A stretch of DNA of 64,000 bases from Parapristionchus giblindavisi (lineage: Eukaryota > Nematoda > Chromadorea > Rhabditida > Diplogasteridae): the NCBI GenBank assembly GCA_943737045.1, contig CALSFV010000306.1, positions 90,001-154,000 of the forward strand, written 5' to 3'. Shown in pieces: positions 53,128-64,000 of this stretch. Both the position numbers and the translations under genes were made by a program. How positions within the stretch are numbered: position 1 is the first letter of the stretch; each line of letters starts with the position of its first letter. The notes under the pieces were generated by a model that saw nothing but the letters and a program-made list of their open reading frames with translations, was not told where the DNA came from and did no database searches.

Positions 53128-56100
53128 ATGGCAAAAAGATCTCCGTCGAGTGATGGGGACGACTTCAATTCAGTTGAAGATGATTGTAAGCCTGCAACAT
53201 CGAAGAGACAACGATTAGTAGTATTTGAACCCGTTCGACTCGTTGCCGTATCGGGAGTTGTATGTTCATGCATGTTATACCCAGTCAAATATATTCCAAT
53301 CTGTCGAATAAGCTTAGGAACAGTCTTTAACTATGGTCTAACGCAAATTTTTGACTTGTTTGTGCCAGTTTCCTTTATCTTTACTACTTTAAAAAACATC
53401 ACTAGAATCTCTTAGGTTCTTGACTCCAATTCGGGTCATTATTCCGTGGTTGTTTTGCGCGTATTCGAAATGATTGGCTGTTTATTTAAATGTTGAGCTG
53501 ACTTCATATTAAAACTAGCTCTTGAAAGCATTTTGGGCGTCCTTATATTTTAAATAACGATTGAGGTTCATTTAACTTAATCCAAAACTTACTTACGTGT
53601 TTGATGATTATAATATATGAGAAATTGTTAATTATATATTTAGAATGATATTGATCAACGAGTGGATCGTTTTAAACTCGTTAAACTCGCTGAACGACTG
53701 AAAGCGCAACAACGACTGCTCGATGAAGAAAAACGAAAGGTTACTTAGTTTATTCATCTATTTAAATATGTATTTTACTTATGATAGTTTATTCTATAAT
53801 TGAAATGGGTGTTTTAGATTGAAAGGTTGACTGCACGACAAGACAAGGACGATAATACACTGTGCACGTTGAATAGGCATTGGAATCGAGTAAGAATATT
53901 CATTTATTGTGATTTATTATATAATAATAAGAAAATACAGTGCTTGTTGTAATAATGATTTGTTTGAGTTGGACGAAGATCTTCGATTAATTCTGATACG
54001 AAATGGAGGAGTTGACGATGTTGTACGAGAAGATGGAGAGAGTACAAGTGATTTCCTTGGTCAGATAGCACAAATGGAAGATGATGAATGTGAAAAAGTA
54101 TATGATGCTCGAGTTAAACATACGTAAGCTTATTATATTGATTGTATTTATATTTATAATATTGATTAAGTCTTCATCTTGCTTCACGTTTATCTGAAGC
54201 TGATGTTAGAAGAGCTGAACAATTTGCATCTTTATGTAGTGATCTAAAGGAGTTCATAGACGGAGGTTAGTATATATTCATTCCATAATCTATCATATTT
54301 ATCATTATGTATATGAATTGAAGGAGCGATTGGGATATCTGAAGAAGTAGTTGATAAGTTGGCGATATTGGCTAATGAGAATCAAGCTCTCACTCAAAAT
54401 ATACATAAGTTACAAACAGAGAACAGAGATTTATCTCTTAAGGTAAAATCATATATATTTTAATTGTTATCTAATTTTAATGATGATTTTGATGTGATTG
54501 TTTGTTATTATAGATGAGAGAGAAGGATGATCGGATCGCTTTGTTAGAAACAAAGAATGAAGAGTTGGTAACACAATTTGAAGAAAAAGATTTCGAGTTA
54601 AAGGTATTATTCATTTTATTCTTCATATGCTGAATCTATTGGTTCATTAAATATTATAAATACCTTGTTTATCTGTTTTAGTATATATGTTTAGAAAAGT
54701 TGGAGACGAGAAGAAAAATTAGATACTCGATTAGCCGATCTTGTACGTTCACAATCAGAGAAATCGATGAAGAAAGATAAGAATGAAAGTAATGGAACTC
54801 ATTCACATGATGATACATCTATATCACACTCTAAGGTATCATTATCATAATGATGATGATGATGTATTCATTGTATTGATTATATTTATAGATGGATAGT
54901 GTTCAACAAGAATTAGAGAATGCACGAGAGATACTATCAGCTAGATTAGAAGAAATGAATGAATTGAATGAGAAATGTGCTGAATTGACAGCTGAACTAG
55001 AGAAGGCTAAGATGGATGTAAGTAGATCTGATGATTATTGATTATTGATTGATTGATTGTAGTTGAAGACAATTCCTGGTGAAGTGATACGAGGAAGTGA
55101 AGAATACAAGAATCTACAAGCCTTCTATACGATAATGGTCGACGAAGCACAAAGATCTAAGTGAGAGATTAGACAATATATGTATGTTTAGGAGACGCAG
55201 AGTGATAGTTGCAGGGAAGAGAAGGAGGCACTCATAAGTCAATTATATGAAATGAAACGAAATCATGCTAATCAAATTGCACAATTAGAAGAAGAAGAAG
55301 ATCTATCACAAAAGAAGTTAATGCAGAATTGTTCTGATATTGAAGCTCAACTAAATCAGGTTTGTACATATAGTATATATACTTGTTGCGATTTCTCCTT
55401 ATATCATTTGGTAATAGTTTTAAAGATTCTTTATATTTTTATTTTTTCAATGTCGATTTAAGGTTCGAAAAGAGTATGAACAATTACGAGTGGAATATGA
55501 ACAAGCTCATGGTGCAAATGAACAACATGTAAGTATTCATTATATTGATTATATTTATGGATGTTAATTATAGTCAGTTTCATTCGATAACAAGGGTACG
55601 GTTTCTTCACTCCATATGCAAATACAATTGATGAAGTCTGATTGTTTTAAATTCAAACAGAAATGGAAAGTTGCTGTGTCTGCTTTATCTCAGGTACTAT
55701 ACACGAATAAATTGAAGTTTGAGTTAAATCTAGAAAGTTATTGATTTTGCATAGATATATCAGTGGATTAGCCAGATTATTGCCCTTCCCGACAACATTA
55801 ATCAAAACATAATTTATAATCATAGTTTTTTTATAAATAGACAAGCTAAGGCTATCGCTTTCTCTGATATATTTCCTTTGTTCAAACTTCCAGAAAAAAA
55901 AGCAAGTTTCCAGTATGCTTCCTTTTCTGTGTATTGTACATTATTGACTATCATGTCGCTATCTATTAAGTATGGTATCTATGGACCTGTCCAAATAGAT
56001 ATTCAGACTGCAATTGATTGTATTTCTGAGTGGAATGACTTATGGAATATTACCTTATCACCTTGTAAAAGCACTGTTATGCATTTCAGCTCACCTATGA

Positions 56101-59100
56101 ATAGAACTACTTACACCCTTAACGGCCATCCCTTATCTTCCAATGCAATTGTTAAAGGCATAAGTGTTCTCATGACCCTTAATCTTACCTTTAAAAATTC
56201 TAAGACTTATCGAGCTGTAATTAATATGATGTTCAAACCCATTTATTCCAACTCGCCTGATATGTTCATCAAAACTTATTGAGTTTACCGTATATCTTTC
56301 TTATTTCATTCATTCAACATTATCCATCTATGCATCTACAGTAATTGATATTTAGAACTATTTCAATTGAATTAGTTGCATCCATACGTGGGCGGGCATT
56401 GCTGCTGGAAAGGAAAATCGGGGGGTCACAAGCAAAAAATTGAGCATTTATATGTCATTTTGAGTGATTTTTTTTGGAAAATCGGGGGGTCGGGTGCCAA
56501 AAATCGGGAGTGTATTGCCGCTAGCGGCAGTGGTGCCCACGTATGGTTGCATCCCTATCGCCCCCCTTCACTTGCGCTATGGCAATGAAATTGAGATACG
56601 CTTTTAAGTCCTTCTAAATAGATAGGCATATGGGTACGTTGGATAAAAAAGGGAGGCAAGATTGTGCGTTAAAAAAAAATTTTCACGCACCCACCTATGA
56701 TATTGTTATTGTGAATATATGAGCTTTATCCTCTTATTTGATTGCGGTTATGCTATGATATTAAGATATTTGTGAAATATTGTTTTCCATGTCTTTATGA
56801 ACATGGTCCATAGTTATACAGTATTTGTGCTACAACCATGTTAATTTGTATGTTTGAAGGTTCAACGTAAATTAGAGAGTGAACGTGTTCGATTACAGAA
56901 GTATGTACTCATTCCATTGAATGAAGATGATATCAAGGTATAGATTATATTATATTTCATTATATGCCCATTCATTTTCAACATGAGGTCTTATATTTAA
57001 TAGTTATTTAATAATGAATGTGGCCCATGCGTAGCATTTTTTTACTCTGGACGTGCACTTCTTCCATTTATTTGGAAAAATGAAAGCGTTGCACTTATTT
57101 CCAATGGATACAAGAGTAAGTTTCAGAAAATTTACGGACATCGAATCTAGCATTGTGGCGGACCCTTATAAAAAATACAGTATTGTGGCGGATCCTTATA
57201 AAAAAACAGTACCCCCTATCATTGCTTAGTTCTTCTGCTTAGTTCTTTGGATCTTTTAACAAATTATTAATTATTTTGTTTTAATTTTGACAATGAGATT
57301 GTCCAAATTAAGGTACATATGTTACATGGCTTCATAGGTCAAAAAGTACGTTACCAACTACGAAGCCTGGCCGAAATTTCCCGAAAAAATCTAAAAACAT
57401 GGCCGCATTTGGGATTTTTTGAATACCCGGCGCATTTGAGCCGAAATTTGAGGAAAATCATAAAACCTGACCGCATTTTGAAAATGCGTAACTTAACAAT
57501 TCGGCCTATGCATGGCTTGTATGATTATCAATGTTGGGATGATCCACCCAGAATGTTCTAATATGTGAAACTATTGTAGAAGTAATGATGATATGATATC
57601 CAAAGTGAGCATATTCATTATCTTATTTATACAGTCTTTCACGCACTATTCTATTCTATTTCTCTTTTTTTACAATTATCATTTCTAATTTTAGCCCAGT
57701 GAACATATAACAAGTAATGAGTTAGTGTTGTTGTAGGATCTTGGATTGGATGAAGTAGATGTAGATGGAGTAAAGAATAGTAAACAATCAATAGAAGGAG
57801 GAGATGGAGGAGGACCTATTGATAATGGAATAAGTAAAGATCAACTCATTATTAGTAAACAAGATAAAGAGGTATAATGAAACTATCATTATACATTATA
57901 CATTCTTTATTCATTCTTTAGATAAAACTTCTACAAGCATCAGTGAATACGATGAAGATCTCATTAGCTAAACTATTGAAGAAAGATGATAGAGCTAAGA
58001 TGTGGGGAGATGAAGCACAGAGGTTTATATTACATATATTATTCCTTTGTCAATATAAATATATTCATAATCATTTTGCGTTATTTTTCGGCTTCATTCT
58101 CCTAAAATTAAAAACATGTTTGCGATAGGCATGTTTTGTGTATGAATGCAAAATTAGGAAAATTTCCTTCTTATAACGTAAATCCAAAAATCATGAATTT
58201 AAAAAAAATGTGTTGGTTAAATGTATGATTGTTAATTGTAATATGACTAATTGTAGACGAATAAGTGATCTTGAGAAGAGTTTGATAGCTGTGAAGAATG
58301 AATTAGCAGAGAAGATTAAAGAAGAAGAGGGATTATTAAATGAAATGGAATCTACTGGACAGGTACATCCATTTGTCTTATTTCTCATTCATATAATAAT
58401 AAGGTTTTGTAATTATTAATCAATTGGTTCGATATTCGCCCGCGGTAAATATTTCTACTATACTCATCTATTTGTGAAAGATTAAATGTTTTGTAGTATA
58501 TAAATATATGTATATTGATTAAATATAGAATCGATCGTTCCATCACTTGAATATATCTTTTTTCTATCTTTTCTTTTTATCTTTTTATGATTTTATTATT
58601 TCTCATTTAGGCATTTGAAGAACTGCAAGAGGCTAATGGAAAGCTCCTGAATAGTATAAAAGAAGCTGAACAACAAAATCTCAAGGTAAATCTTTTCTAT
58701 TTTTTCACTGATCAATTAAAAATATATGAAGAAAGGGAAAAATTAAAACCTTGTTGTGCTTGATTAAATTTGAAGAAAAAATTATAATTAATCTGCGATT
58801 TACTTTATTGATTGATTATTTAGTTTTTTGATTTGTAGGTTATGAGTGATCGTATCTATACAGTGCAGACAACGAACAAATTGAAGGAGGAAAAGGTTAC
58901 AACTATTTTCTTATTATTGTCATGCAACCTTTCTTTGTTTATTCGTTTTTTTAACCTCTAAATGTATGCTTTACTCTTTTTTATTATACATTGGTCTAAC
59001 TTGGGTTTCGATTGATACAACAGAGGAAAATTGTTTTTTATATCCATTATGTTTATTATTATAATTGAAGCAAACATTGGAAGAAACAGCAGGAGCTCTT

Positions 59101-61415
59101 ACAAATGTTGTTCATGCTCATAAACTAGAGATTATAAATCTGAAGAATACAGTTAAAGAAGGAGAAGAACGAATTGGTGTATTGATACAACAACATGAGT
59201 TAGTCTATTATATCATTGATGAATAATCTTTGTCTTTGTTTAGTTCTGAATACAGATCAATGAGAATGGATTTGGATAAGTTGAAGAGAATGAATATGAA
59301 TGAAATGAAGAAAGTTCAAGAATTGAGAATTATGTTTGATAAGACTTCCACTCAATTACAAGAAGCTCAACAGGTACCTTTTAATCTATTCTTTTGTTTA
59401 TTATAATATATTATAATTACATTAGAGTTAAAGTAATGAAAGATTGGTTTGAAAGTATGTTGTGTTGAAAGAGAATCTTTTGAAAAAGACTTAATGCATC
59501 TAAAAATAAAATGATCCAGTGTTTCGGCCATAGGTCGAAAAGTATGTTACAAAGTACAAAGCCTGACCCATACGTGGGCACAAATCGGGGGTGTATTGCC
59601 GCTAGCGGTAATACACCCCCGATTTTCCAAAAAAAATCACTCAAAATTACGTACAAATGCTCCATTTTTTTGCTTCCAACCCCCCCCCCCCCCCCCCGAT
59701 TTTCGTTTCCAGCGGCAATGCCCGCCCACGTATGGCCTGACCGCATTTTGAGCCGAAATTTTCCAAAAATCGAAACAACTGACCGCATTTTGAGCCAAAT
59801 TTGCTAAAAATCGAAAAACCTGACGCATTTTAAAACCGATAACCTATCTATTCGACCTATGGTTTCGGCCCTTACCCTAGACACTGGACACTGGAATTGA
59901 TTGAGATCTAAGATAGGTTAATACTAAAAAAAATTTGCGAGTGTTATACTTTATAATAATAGTTAGAATACAAGTGATGATGATGATTAAGGCAATGAAA
60001 TCGAAGTTATCTGGTCATGTAAAGGATGAATATCGATTACGTCGATTAGAAGAAGAAAAGAGTATATTGAAGAAGAGAGTAGAACGATTGGCTAAGAGTG
60101 AAATCATTGGAAGTACAGATGCTGTATTGTTAGAAGAAATTAAAGAACTCAAGGTACAATATTTTACTCTTTCATCAAAACGAGAGAAAAAATGAAACTG
60201 ACTGAAAACATAAAAAAAGAAAAGTGTAAAAGGGGGGAAAAGTCACAAAGTTTGACAAAACTTCACAAGATTCCGATTTTCTGTATTTATTCACGGTCTT
60301 GATGATGTATTATCTAAGGTTTTTAGTGAATGTGCTGCCCAATGCATGTAGAAAAAAATAAATCGGAAGCGCGGCGGATCAAATTTGGTATACTGAATTC
60401 TGTAGAATCTTACTGTAATGTGCTGATAATATGATTTATTCTTCGCCCAATTATGGATTTATTACATGACTCCCTACAGTGAATTTGCACAGTTTGGTTC
60501 AAAATCCTATACCAGCTTTACAAAAACAGCATTCACAGCTCATTATTTTTTTCTTCATAGGCCTATTGGGCAAGGCCACTGATCCTATTAAAAAACTAAT
60601 GACTGTTTGGATCATACGTGGGCGGTAGCGTCAAGAACCCACCCGATTTAGCCAAAAGTAGCTCAAATATGAAAAAAGTGAGTTGTAAGCCCTCAACTTG
60701 TCAATGTCTAACTCGATTTTTGCGCCCGACCCATCCGGTTTTAATTTCCAGCGGCAAATGCTGCCCACGAAGGGTTTGGATAAAATATAACAACGTTTTT
60801 CAAAATCTTTAATAAACATCTTTTTGTTATATCTTTACGCATTTAAAATAGTAAAACATTGAAGAAAAATTTAAACCCGTTAGGAAAAGCCAGATTAGAG
60901 TACCAGAATATTTTTGTTGTGTACCAAAAAGCGTGTTGGCTACAAATGAGATGGGTACAACAGACTGAATTCATATAAATTATAGACTGAAAAGAAGAGA
61001 ATAGAAGTGAATTAATAAATGATATATTGAGGATGTACTTACGTGTCCTTCATGTAAAGTTCGTCGTAAGGATGGTATTCTTACTAAATGTTTCCATGTA
61101 TTCTGTATGGATTGTCTCAAAACACGATATGAGACTAGAAGGTTAGTTGATTATTCATATTGTTTGTAATAGTCTCATTAGATGTATATGTAGTTGTTCT
61201 CTTCATTCTCTATATCATATACATAATTGAGAATGAGAGAATAGATGTTACTCATTCCACTCTTCTATTATACATAGAGATATAATGAGATAGATAAGAT
61301 AGACTACTACCATTACTGTATATATATTATGAATATAATATATTGTAGGAGGAAATGTCCAAAGTGTAATGCAGCATTTGGAGCAAATGATTTCCATCGA
61401 GTATATATTGGATAG
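53128..61415 (+). CDS. RNF20: BRE1 E3 ubiquitin ligase (RNF20/RNF40)
   Basis: Roughly 20 exons of the nuclear RING ligase that, with RAD6-type E2, monoubiquitinates histone H2B. The N-terminus [19 protein letters not shown] carries a basic stretch SKRQRL. It is followed by long coiled coils, with the family string CTLNRHWNR (BRE1 LNRHWNQ). The C-terminal RING is [35 protein letters not shown], then [21 protein letters not shown] at the stop, a near match to BRE1. The final exon junction uses TTGAG as acceptor before DVLTCP, because longer readings hit a stop. Introns near 55.7-56.9, 57.3-57.7, 59.4-60.0 and 60.2-61.0 kb contain mobile elements. Whether it equates to RNF20 or RNF40 cannot be said; invertebrates usually have one gene. 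Confidence 0.9.
55740..56282 (+). pseudogene. Decayed non-LTR retrotransposon RT fragment in BRE1 intron
   Basis: An open stretch from 55878 reads [16 protein letters not shown], then [40 protein letters not shown] and [12 protein letters not shown]. This is the part of a LINE-type reverse transcriptase just after the catalytic YADD (the I..W...W...N..K...M.F pattern, then the NG.PL strand). The region expected to hold YADD reads [12 protein letters not shown], so the catalytic Asp pair is gone. The frame stops soon after [16 protein letters not shown]. The fragment has sense orientation in an intron, with no endonuclease or tail found. It is dead on arrival or eroded. Confidence 0.7.
56383..56545. 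mobile_element. F2 MITE (perfect 8-bp TSD) in BRE1 intron
   Basis: Starts CATACGTGGGCGGGCATTGC, ends GTGCCCACGTATG. GTTGCATC is duplicated exactly on each side (56375-56382 and 56546-56553). The interior has GTGTATTGCCGCTAGCGGCA. It is a young copy. Confidence 0.92.
56627..56699. mobile_element. F3-like terminal remnant
   Basis: A 73-bp sequence with decayed left end CATATGGGTACG and right end TTTTCACGCACCCACCTATG, which pairs with the F3 start. No target duplication. Possibly a solo-end deletion derivative. Confidence 0.4.
57154..57211. repeat. Two-copy tandem repeat of ~31 bp
   Basis: TTGTGGCGGACCCTTATAAA and TTGTGGCGGATCCTTATAAA lie in tandem, each followed by AAAACAGTA-like sequence, in a BRE1 intron. 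Confidence 0.7.
57333..57510. mobile_element. F1 MITE (perfect 8-bp TSD) in BRE1 intron
   Basis: Starts CATAGGTCAAAAAGTACG, ends AATTCGGCCTATG. The 8-mer CATGGCTT is repeated exactly on both sides. It has GAGCCGAAATTTG and CCTGACCGCATTTTG blocks in the orientation opposite to the myosin copy. Confidence 0.9.
59529..59861. mobile_element. F1 MITE containing a nested F2, in BRE1 intron
   Basis: Ends CATAGGTCGAAAAGTATG and TATTCGACCTATG with GTTTCGGC duplicated exactly outside (59521-59528 and 59862-59869). After removing the 166-bp inner F2 and one copy of its 8-bp duplication, the remaining ~160 bp matches the other F1 copies in length and order. Confidence 0.92.
59569..59734. mobile_element. 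F2 MITE nested in F1 (perfect 8-bp TSD)
   Basis: Starts CATACGTGGGCACAAATCGG, ends GCCCGCCCACGTATG. The duplicated target GCCTGACC is F1 sequence. The interior includes a ~17-20 bp C run at about 59680. Confidence 0.92.
60613..60773. mobile_element. F2 MITE (perfect 8-bp TSD) in BRE1 intron
   Basis: Starts CATACGTGGGCGGTAGCG, ends GCTGCCCACGAAGG (mutated terminus). The GTTTGGAT duplication lies at 60605-60612 and 60774-60781. The interior is more diverged than in other F2 copies. Confidence 0.82.
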
Positions 61416-61975
61416 ATAGATAGATAGAATATATTGATTCATTCATTCATTCATCGTATCATGATCTTCAATGTTTAACTTGTTCTTTCTATTCATATAC
61501 CTCATCATATTGTTACTTTTGTTCACCCTTTATTCCTTTCTTATTCTTTATTTTATGTTATTTCTTAATATCTTTATCATGATAATAACGGGTACGGTGC
61601 GTGCTAATCTCAATAGTATAAGCGGGCTTCCCTCTCTCTCCTCCCTCTTCCCTTTGTTACTTTCCATCCCCATTCCCGCATATGATATCTCATATTTCTT
61701 AATATGGATATATATTATATCCTAATTGTAAGTATTGAATGAATATAGAATGACATTTATCATAATCCTTTTTATCGTCTCGTATCTCATGTATAGGTCG
61801 TTGTTCATTCTCTTATCTTGTCATTTCATTCGAGTCACTACATACAATGAATACTTTGGTAGTATCATTCTTATCTTTCTATTCGGTATCCTATATATCA
61901 ATAAGATAACGAATTGATCCCTTTAATAATAAATCATCTGACATACGGATACTTTTTTATCTCTATTTACTCGTA
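61416..61975. other. Spacer between convergent genes
   Basis: 560 bp with the 3' flanks of BRE1 (+) and the HDEL protein (-). AT-rich with a CCCTCTCTCTCC patch near 61630. No feature recognised. Confidence 0.5.
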
Positions 61976-64000
61976 TTACAATTCATCATGATTATTAGTA
62001 GAATGATCTTTCATAAATGGACAACCAGATGAAGATTGTGAATGTCTAAGTGATGATAAACTGTCATAATATGATGGAAGAGGAGTATAGATAGATGGAT
62101 CCTCTGGTGGATCTATCTTTTGAATACCAAAGATACGATTGATATGAGATATTTGAAGTATACGAAGAGGATGAATACTTAGAGGAGATAGAACTACTAG
62201 AACGCATATGAATAGATAAATCTATAATATATGAATAGATACTTACAATCAGGTTCAGTATTTACAATAGATGTAGTCCATTGATATATCTCATCTTCAG
62301 TATTACTCTCTTCTATCTCCATATGCCATACTTTAGTCTTAAATGGAAATAATTGAGAAAGACGAAAGAGAAAATAAATTAACCTTATCGAATAGAATTA
62401 GTTGAGGCTCTTCTCTATTTGAAATAAGAACATCTTTCAGAACACTTTCAGATTCAGGACGACTACTGAAATAAAGAATTTGATCTTTGATCTTTGAATG
62501 ATACCGTATACCTATCAAGATATGCAACTATATACGATGATGAATGTTTAGTAGAGAAAGAAGATAAGGAAGATGAATGAAATGAAGAAGATGATATTAA
62601 TAGAATGAGAGGACGAGAAGATCTAAGAAGTCCTTCAGATGATAATCCATTTGATATATCAATCTATTAGAACATTAATCATAATGATTATCAATGAATA
62701 GTCCATACAATAGATGGTTCAGATGATGAAACTATAAATTGAGCGATCGAATATGGATCAAATTCATCCAAATGAGATTGTCTCTTCATCTTTTCTCCAT
62801 ATCGATATGTTTGAATAGTTGATAATCTAAAATAGTCTCCTCCTTCATTCATCGACTCCGCCTACTTTCCATTTCCTTACCCTTCTTTCATTCTATAGAA
62901 TAGATAATATTGTCCAAAGAGTTTATCTGCTGCCATTTGATAATGTCTACAATTATATATATTATATTGATTATATATTCTATTATAATGATTATATTAT
63001 GTTATATTGATTATATTAAAAGTGTTTTCTTGTAAAACACATAAATTTATATTAATCTGACCTGAATGCAATATCATCTCTAGATGGAAATGTTCCAATA
63101 GTAACAGCAATCCTTCTCTTTCCATCTATATATCCTTCAATATGATTACATAGTTAATATCTATCAATATCTCCTCTTTATCTTACCTTTCTTAACTTCT
63201 TTTACTTCTTCTGCATTTATCAATTCTCTTACTGGTCCTTTTCTCACTCTAAATATATACATTATCATTAATTGATTCATTAATTGATTAACCTTACATT
63301 TCAATCCAATCCTTATACATTTCATAATCATTCATCTCAGATAAAGTAGATACTTTCATTCCATTTGTGAATCCAACTATCTCAATATATTCATATTGTA
63401 TTCCTTTTTATCTTCTATTCAATCGCTTACTTGATGTAAATCTCTTGATTGTAATCCATTACAAAATGAATGATAGATATGACAAGGAACATGGGCAAAT
63501 GTTGAATCCTTAATCATATGAATATTATTAGTTTAAATTGAATAGAATACCTCGTATTGAATAGACTTTGATGTGTTTGCCCATAAAGCAAATGAATGAA
63601 GTGAAATCAAATCAGCTAAAATAATTAAAAGATGACAATGAGATACAAAATGGATATATTACTTGAACTCCAGAATAGAATGAATAGATGAGTCTTTTCA
63701 TTTAGTAGATTATCCATTTCTTCTTCATTTTTAACTTCAATCAATAAATGATCTATCTTATCATATCCTTCAGCTGATCTATATTATTAATTATATAATA
63801 TACTATATCATATCATTCATCTACCTCATTTGTAATATCTTCTTATCTAAAGTATTAATCAAAAGAGGGGAAATTAATATTCCTCCTCCTTTTTCTCCTC
63901 CTTTTCTTCCTTTTCTTTCTTTCTTTTTCTTTCCCATTTCCTCCAATTGTTCATTTGAAAGCTCACGAACGAATCCAACTATCTGAATATACATATATTC
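61976..64000 (-). CDS. ER-lumenal protein with thioredoxin-like segments and HDEL tail, 5'-partial
   Basis: At least 13 minus-strand exons; the 5' end lies beyond the window. The C-terminus reads KDHSTNNHDEL, an ER retrieval signal, which implies a lumenal, secretory-pathway protein. Inside, THLFILFWSSSADLISLHSF followed later by VPCHIYHSFCN and IVGFTNGMKV follows the order of a protein-disulfide-isomerase thioredoxin fold (F.A.WC..C, then V.C......, then PT...F..G), but the CxxC position is SSSA, so this module cannot do thiol exchange. An earlier exon has a Lys/Arg-rich run (GKKKKERKGRKGG). A non-catalytic multi-thioredoxin protein such as TXNDC16 is a possible relative; this is inference only. 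Confidence 0.6.

Overview
The window is eukaryotic, most likely animal, nuclear DNA. Genes are multi-exon, introns are mostly about 40-70 bp with GT...AG ends, coding exons are AT-rich, and genes sit a few hundred bases apart on both strands. Animal affinity rests on a beta-sarcoglycan-type protein, a class II myosin, KAP3, a CAP-Gly/coiled-coil protein and an alpha-tubulin whose first intron follows the start codon. Tight packing, tiny introns and basal-animal-like sequences would fit a compact-genome sponge or similar early-branching animal. That placement is inference; no species-level claim is possible from the sequence alone.

Layout, left to right. 1-1700 (+): 3' end of a copper P-type ATPase (ATP7 type). 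2854-3269 (+): small Cys-rich single-pass membrane protein. 3786-4645 (-): small coiled-coil protein. 5870-15537 (+): translation factor eIF4B, with introns swollen by mobile elements. 17060-20252 (+): alpha-tubulin. 20488-21369 (-): COQ7. 21688-23273 (-): ZnT6-type zinc transporter family member. 23548-26814 (-): kinesin-2 accessory protein KAP3. 27251-29701 (+): complex I subunit NDUFA9. 29838-31154 (-): beta-sarcoglycan-like. 31530-39038 (-): class II myosin heavy chain with an unusually short rod. 41683-48960 (+): CAP-Gly/coiled-coil microtubule protein. 49331-51749 (-): TRMT44-type tRNA methyltransferase. 51907-52762 (-): two-RRM RNA-binding protein. 53128-61415 (+): BRE1 (RNF20/40) histone H2B ubiquitin ligase. 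61976-64000 (-, 5' end outside): ER protein with thioredoxin-like segments and a C-terminal HDEL.

The genes are mostly housekeeping and show no operon logic. The unusual content lies in introns and spacers. Three related families of short non-autonomous DNA transposons (called F1, F2 and F3 here) have termini beginning CATA and make 8-bp target duplications that can be read directly, and two nested insertions are visible. A 1.45-kb near-perfect palindrome with Tc1/mariner-type ends and TA duplications lies inside an eIF4B intron. Several other hairpin elements, a decayed non-LTR retrotransposon fragment in BRE1, a 54-bp minisatellite carrying CACGTG palindromes in the myosin gene, and GGGAGA/CCCTCT tracts able to form G-quadruplex or triplex DNA are also present. 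No CRISPR array, rRNA, convincing tRNA or defence system was seen.

Exon boundaries were read by eye from splice-site consensus, reading frame and remembered family sequences. Gene ends are firmer than individual internal junctions.
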